64,000 nt of DNA from Tanypteryx hageni (Eukaryota; Arthropoda; Insecta; Odonata; Petaluridae): positions 96,636,207 through 96,700,206 of the forward strand of contig CM054116.1 of the NCBI GenBank assembly GCA_028673005.1. Reading direction: 5' to 3'. The notes below the pieces were generated by a model. The model was not told the DNA's origin and searched no databases. It saw only the letters and a list, made by a program, of their open reading frames with translations. Each line of letters opens with the position of its first letter. Positions within the stretch are counted from its first letter, which is position 1. Both the position numbers and the translations under genes were made by a program. Positions 59,703 to 64,000 of this stretch are shown here, piece after piece.

Positions 59703-60790
59703 CTGAAATAAGGCCTTAGCTACAATTGCAGCAGTGACGAGGACGGTGTTATATGTGGATCTGAACTCTTGTAGCATGAAGCAGGTCATGGATTACAATC
59801 CTTTTTCTATGGATGTCACTTAACTGTGCAATTGTTTGGTGGGAAGGTTGTCCCACTACTTTTGGACTCCATCTGTTGATGGGCTTTTTAAGGACCATTA
59901 GTCCCACAATTCACTTTGTTCTCCACTTTACATAAAGGAATTTGATCTTTTTCCATTTATTTATGTATACATTACTTTGTTAGTATTCTTTTAATACAGG
60001 GATAACCCACATGCATTTGTAAACACCCTTCATATTCCTTATGTTGACATTCCTTAACAGTTTATTCTGTCAATTAGTTTGAAGGGAGAGAGATTTTACC
60101 TGGTTCCTATTCATTTCAAATTTTACTCCCTTTTATAGCAATGCTTGTTCAGTGTTATTTATTTTCTCTTCAGCGAGCGACAGCATGACAGCCATTTGTC
60201 CGATGTTTTTAAAATATCAGTGCAATTTTGCTAGATTTAGCATTCCAAATATTTGTCGCTCAAATTTTTCAGTTAAAAAATAAATGGGTGTTTTTTCGGA
60301 AGTTATCACATAATTTTGGTATGGAGAAATTAGTTCTTGTTTAGCAACTTGGTCTTTTCAGGAAAAGAAGTTGGCAATTTGTCGTTTAATTTTGTGAATG
60401 AATCTTACAAGACATTAACTAGCAGATAGTCTAGTCCTTTGTTATCGTGAAGAATATGTATGCAGTGACATTGTTGACACACAGCTGTTGTAGGAAGCTG
60501 GTTCTTCCTATTTTGGCATACCTGCACAATTATGACTTACTGCACTCAAATTCATCTTAAGTTATTCATTTTGATTTGCCCTCTGTGTCAATTTTATATA
60601 AGTATTAACTGATGCTATGAGGCATATCACTTGAGGAAATGAGACAATCCTATCCTTAGTTTTTTCCTTAAGTGTGAAGCATTTTATTTTTGAGCTCATT
60701 GTTTTTCTTTGACCGTAAATCGTTTTTGAAACATGTCAACACTTTGTAACTGTTGTGGTAACCCAATAAAAAGCATTTGTGCTAATTTTG
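59703..60790 (+). other. Gene 2 3' UTR
   Basis: T-rich sequence after the stop with no coding frame of note. Two AATAAA hexamers (60279 and 60765) could give 3' UTRs of about 0.6 or 1.1 kb. Confidence 0.6.
60765..60770 (+). terminator. Polyadenylation signal AATAAA, gene 2
   Basis: AATAAA followed within 25 bases by a TTTGT-rich stretch, a good cleavage context. The alternative is 60279-60284. Confidence 0.5.
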
Positions 60791-62561
60791 TCAGTTTCAT
60801 TTTATCTTCTGTACAATATATATTATTTGCTGAATGGTTAGTACTATTACATACTAGCACGGCTGATCAGATTAGCAACTGTTATGCCAAACGGCATCTT
60901 GATATGATGGGTGTAAAATTTTGGAGGTTTAAAATTTACTTCAAAATAATTTAAATTCATTTTTCTGAATTTTGGTCATTCAAAATACTGTTTTAGTTGT
61001 AAATAGGTATTTGTTGGGAGAAGTTCTTGTAGGCAAATCTCTCTTTCAGGGGTACAGAAATTTTTACCTGTTGAACTAAAATGTTATAGGAAGTTCCTTT
61101 TAATGTCAAGTGAGAATGTATTTGTGTAGCTAGGGAACTTGCCAACTGTATACCTGCTGCAATTCTTACTGAAGGTTTGGGTTCCGACTAGTAGTTCGGA
61201 GAATAGGTCGTGCAGCTTTTGCCCACATGGTCTTCCTTCTAGGCAGTCCTGCCTCAAGGATGGGTTCATCCTTCTGTGCCTTCTGCACCACTAAACGAAC
61301 GTAATGCATGTCAGGTAGTAGAAAAAATAGCGATTAGAACAGTGGTAGTGGTCTGTCTTCCCAGAAATGCAGTTGAATCTGGGTAGAATGGTGTGGAGAT
61401 GGGAGAGGCAAGTGCACCTCATTTTTTCGGAAAAAAGGATGGGGAGTTAAAGAGGAATTTGCATGAAGTCCAGGGTTTGTCTAATTAGCAAGCTCCCATT
61501 TCAGAGAAAAGGTCCCCAAATGTGGTGGAGGGTTGGTTAACATAAAAAGGGGGTGGCTTTAGGTGAAGGATGTGAAGCAAATTAGTGCATACTGCTGCAG
61601 TGCAGAAGAGAGGTCCCTATGATTTGTAACAAATGCATCCAACCATATGCTTATCCAGATTTTGTCACCTAGCGGTGTCTTGTCCAAGACCATTAATTCT
61701 GCCATTTTGCTGCAAGAATGTCGTTTGTGTGGTAATAGGCCCAATGCATTTGTCGGGTGGCAAAAAAAGTTTCTTGTGAAGTGGTCAGTATGAAAGTCTT
61801 TGTCTTCTTGAATTTTAATGTTTAGTTTTGCCATATTTTCATAATAAATTCATAAAAGGGAACAAAACTATGTTTATTCAATCAAGTAGAACTTACAGGT
61901 ATATAATATGAAATTCACATTGTCTTGAAATTTTCCAATTTTTAAGCTGCACAATATTAAGTAAAAATGAGTATTATATTAAATTTACAATTTGTCATCA
62001 AACTCCTTACTATTTTCCCATAATTTTTCATTATTTGATCATTTTCTAGTTTGACCTGAATATCTCCATTTGCCGACATGATGTTAAAAGAATTAACATT
62101 TTGGTTGTCTATTTCGTAATTTATTTTGAATATAACTTTAAATGTTGAAACTTCTCGCACAATAAACTTGCATAACAGTTAAGTATAATTATATATGCTT
62201 TATAAATATTATTATAAGCAGAACTATAAGTTATTTATTTAATGCTTGGAAACATTTTTTACAAGATTTACATTGTCATTTTATCATCATTTAGAAACAG
62301 AAATGTTATCAAAATTATAAAGTAAATTTTCTTCATGAACTTCATAGATTTTCTTTAAGATTGGATGCGGTGAAACGAGTTTGAGATGGAAATGTTGAAT
62401 CTTCGCAAATGTGTATAAAAATTGATGATTGTGAATCATCATAACTTAGAGCGGAGAGGGGAAAGACGCTGACTTGCGGAGACTTGACAATAAGTACACA
62501 ATAGGGGATGGAAGGATTGAGATAGTGAGAGGCAATGATGAAAGGAGTGAGAGACTTAAAA

Positions 62562-62751
62562 GATTTGGAAAGATAACTTCGAGGAAACTTAGTTAAAAAC
62601 GGACAAAATCCGTTCCTCCATATTTCTAGATTTACGGATAAAAAATAAGTTAAGGTGATTTGGAAAGATAACTTCGAGGAAACTTAGTTAAAAACGGACA
62701 AAATCCGTTCCTCCATATTTCTAGATTTACGGATAAAAAATAAGTTAAGGT
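62562..62751 (+). repeat. Perfect 95-bp tandem duplication
   Basis: GATTTGGAAAGATAACTTCG through TAAGTTAAGGT occurs at 62562-62656 and again, without a visible change, at 62657-62751. Each copy includes the small hairpin ACGGACAAAATCCGT. Identity implies a very recent event, or an assembly artefact. Confidence 0.9.
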
Positions 62752-63464
62752 TTTAACAGCCGATCGGCCCATTTTTGCTCCGGCCCACCGGGAAATGTCC
62801 TGCCGGGCCAGTCCAACAATGTTTATAACAAAAATATTTCACTAATAGGGAAAACTTGGATTGATCAAATGAGCATTTTTTCCACAAAGCAGGTAGCCAG
62901 GTTGATTCCAAGGAAGTTCAAATTGTCTTCTTAGTTCTGACCTTTCCGTATGTCATATTAATAAATCTAAGGTCTGATCTGCCTGAGCCATCTATGAATT
63001 ATTTGAAATTATTTAAATCGTAATCACAATAATAACAAGCTATGATATAAACTCCGAGAAATGTTTTTCAAGGTGATAAGAACCCGTTTCATACTTGAGG
63101 CTCGATGACTTGTTACTCTCTGGGGTGGATTTGGGTTTTCACAACTAGGTATATGCTCCAGAATCGGAAGAGCAGTGGGGATGGTGCAGATAAAACAGCT
63201 GCATAAAATAATCTGCTCGGGTATAAGGCATGTAACTCCATTCCCATCCCTGTTTATTGACATTCTTGGTGGTGTGAATTAAACGTTTAACATGAGGAAT
63301 TTCGAACTGTAGGCGGGAATAGATGAACGGAATAAGAAACTTCATAGTTTTTTCTTTAAAATGGGCTAGATTCAAAGATCATAGGTGAATTATTTCTAAT
63401 TTAGATCTCAAAAAGAATAAAAGCCTGCAAATAAAAAAGTCGATTTTTACGTTTTATCATATGG

Positions 63465-63560
63465 GAAATGGAACTGCCTACCTTGGAGTCGAACCTACGA
63501 CTTTTTTCGAGATTTCTTTTCGTCATCATCTTACAATATGAGTCGCTCATTCCTGTCAAA
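63465..63560 (-). repeat. tRNA-like / SINE-like fragment
   Basis: The minus strand holds GGTTCGACTCC, a perfect B box, near 63493. The T stem pairs only partly and no acceptor stem closes it. Probably a SINE head or decayed tRNA. Confidence 0.25.
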
Positions 63561-64000
63561 TATAAAAAATGAATCTCGTTCCATTATCGAGTTATTCGCA
63601 TTTTTATAGCGTGACAGGAGCCACAAAGGGACAAAAGTAGCCTTTTATTATTGTTTGATTTGTATGAGTTTAATTTGAATTTCACCTGATATAAAAAATA
63701 CATGCCACGAAATGAGTGGTTTTCTTGAAATATTTAAGGTAATTTTAGTTGCATTGCTCAACTACTTCTTTTGTTCAATTGTTTCGTAAAGGAAAGTTCC
63801 TGGGTTTATAAAACGTGATGCTCAACAAAGAATGAGCACAAGATTCAGATCGTGACCCGAAAACAGTTGTTTCTCAGAAAAATGTCCTCTTAATAGGACA
63901 TAAGGAAATGCACAAATGAGCGCCTAAAAATAATTCTACATTTGCTCTTCATCAATATCTCAGAAATCAGGTGAAATCGTATAATTGAAGTTATTAGAAT

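Larger units (their letters stand above)
60791..64000. other. Downstream intergenic region
   Basis: No host exon recognised. Frames such as 61559-61834 (minus, 91 codons) lack any domain I know. Contains the 95-bp tandem duplication, a GC-rich GGCCCACCGGG stem-like block at 62757-62815 and a tRNA-like B box on the minus strand near 63490. Confidence 0.45.

Overview
The window looks like nuclear DNA of an arthropod, most likely an insect with a repeat-rich genome. It is AT-rich, its genes are split by GT-AG introns from under 100 bp to about 21 kb, and most of the sequence is mobile DNA. Elements seen are hAT, Tigger/pogo, mariner, piggyBac, a Penelope-like remnant, an RTE-type LINE, a second non-LTR element and many MITEs. 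The species cannot be fixed from sequence alone.

The real host genes are two plus-strand paralogues of the DEAD-box RNA helicase DDX5/DDX17 (p68/p72; fly Rm62/p62). Gene 1 enters from the left, so its N-terminal exons lie outside the window. Five exons are visible: three code the end of the second RecA-like domain (2801-3906) and two code a long Gly/Asn/Gln/Pro-rich tail (25242-25554 and 27053-27554). A 21.3 kb intron packed with transposons separates the two groups. Gene 2 (about 45.7-60.8 kb) is complete, with 12 coding exons giving about 570 residues, all helicase motifs and a short Gly/Asn-rich tail. Intron positions and phases agree between the paralogues wherever they can be compared, so this is a tandem duplication that included introns, followed by divergence of the tails.

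Layout: 1-2800, gene 1 intron with a SINE-like piece and a Tigger-like MITE. 2801-3906, three helicase exons. 3907-25241, the giant intron: hAT MITEs, two Tigger remnants, a piggyBac copy, a Cys-rich transposon ORF beside a Penelope-like RT remnant, three copies of one dispersed repeat (one broken by a TTAA-flanked MITE), a fold-back hairpin joined to a mariner fragment, and further MITEs. 25242-27554, gene 1 tail exons. 27555-31300, 3' UTR or flank. 31688-36432, a hAT cluster: a dead autonomous element with a perfect 8-bp target duplication, a MITE nested in it, and a 66/68-bp tandem array built from the element's tip plus flanking DNA. 36968-43010, two non-LTR retrotransposons on opposite strands with a transposase scrap between them. 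43870-45600, nothing recognised. 45689-60770, gene 2, whose introns hold a mariner remnant, a small MITE and GC-rich blocks. 60771-64000, no gene seen; one 95-bp tandem duplication.

The helicases are expected to act in the nucleus in RNA unwinding, splicing and transcription co-regulation; that role comes from the family, not from this sequence. None of the transposase or reverse transcriptase copies is intact. The most unusual structure is the satellite seeded by the hAT tip at 35145-35818.
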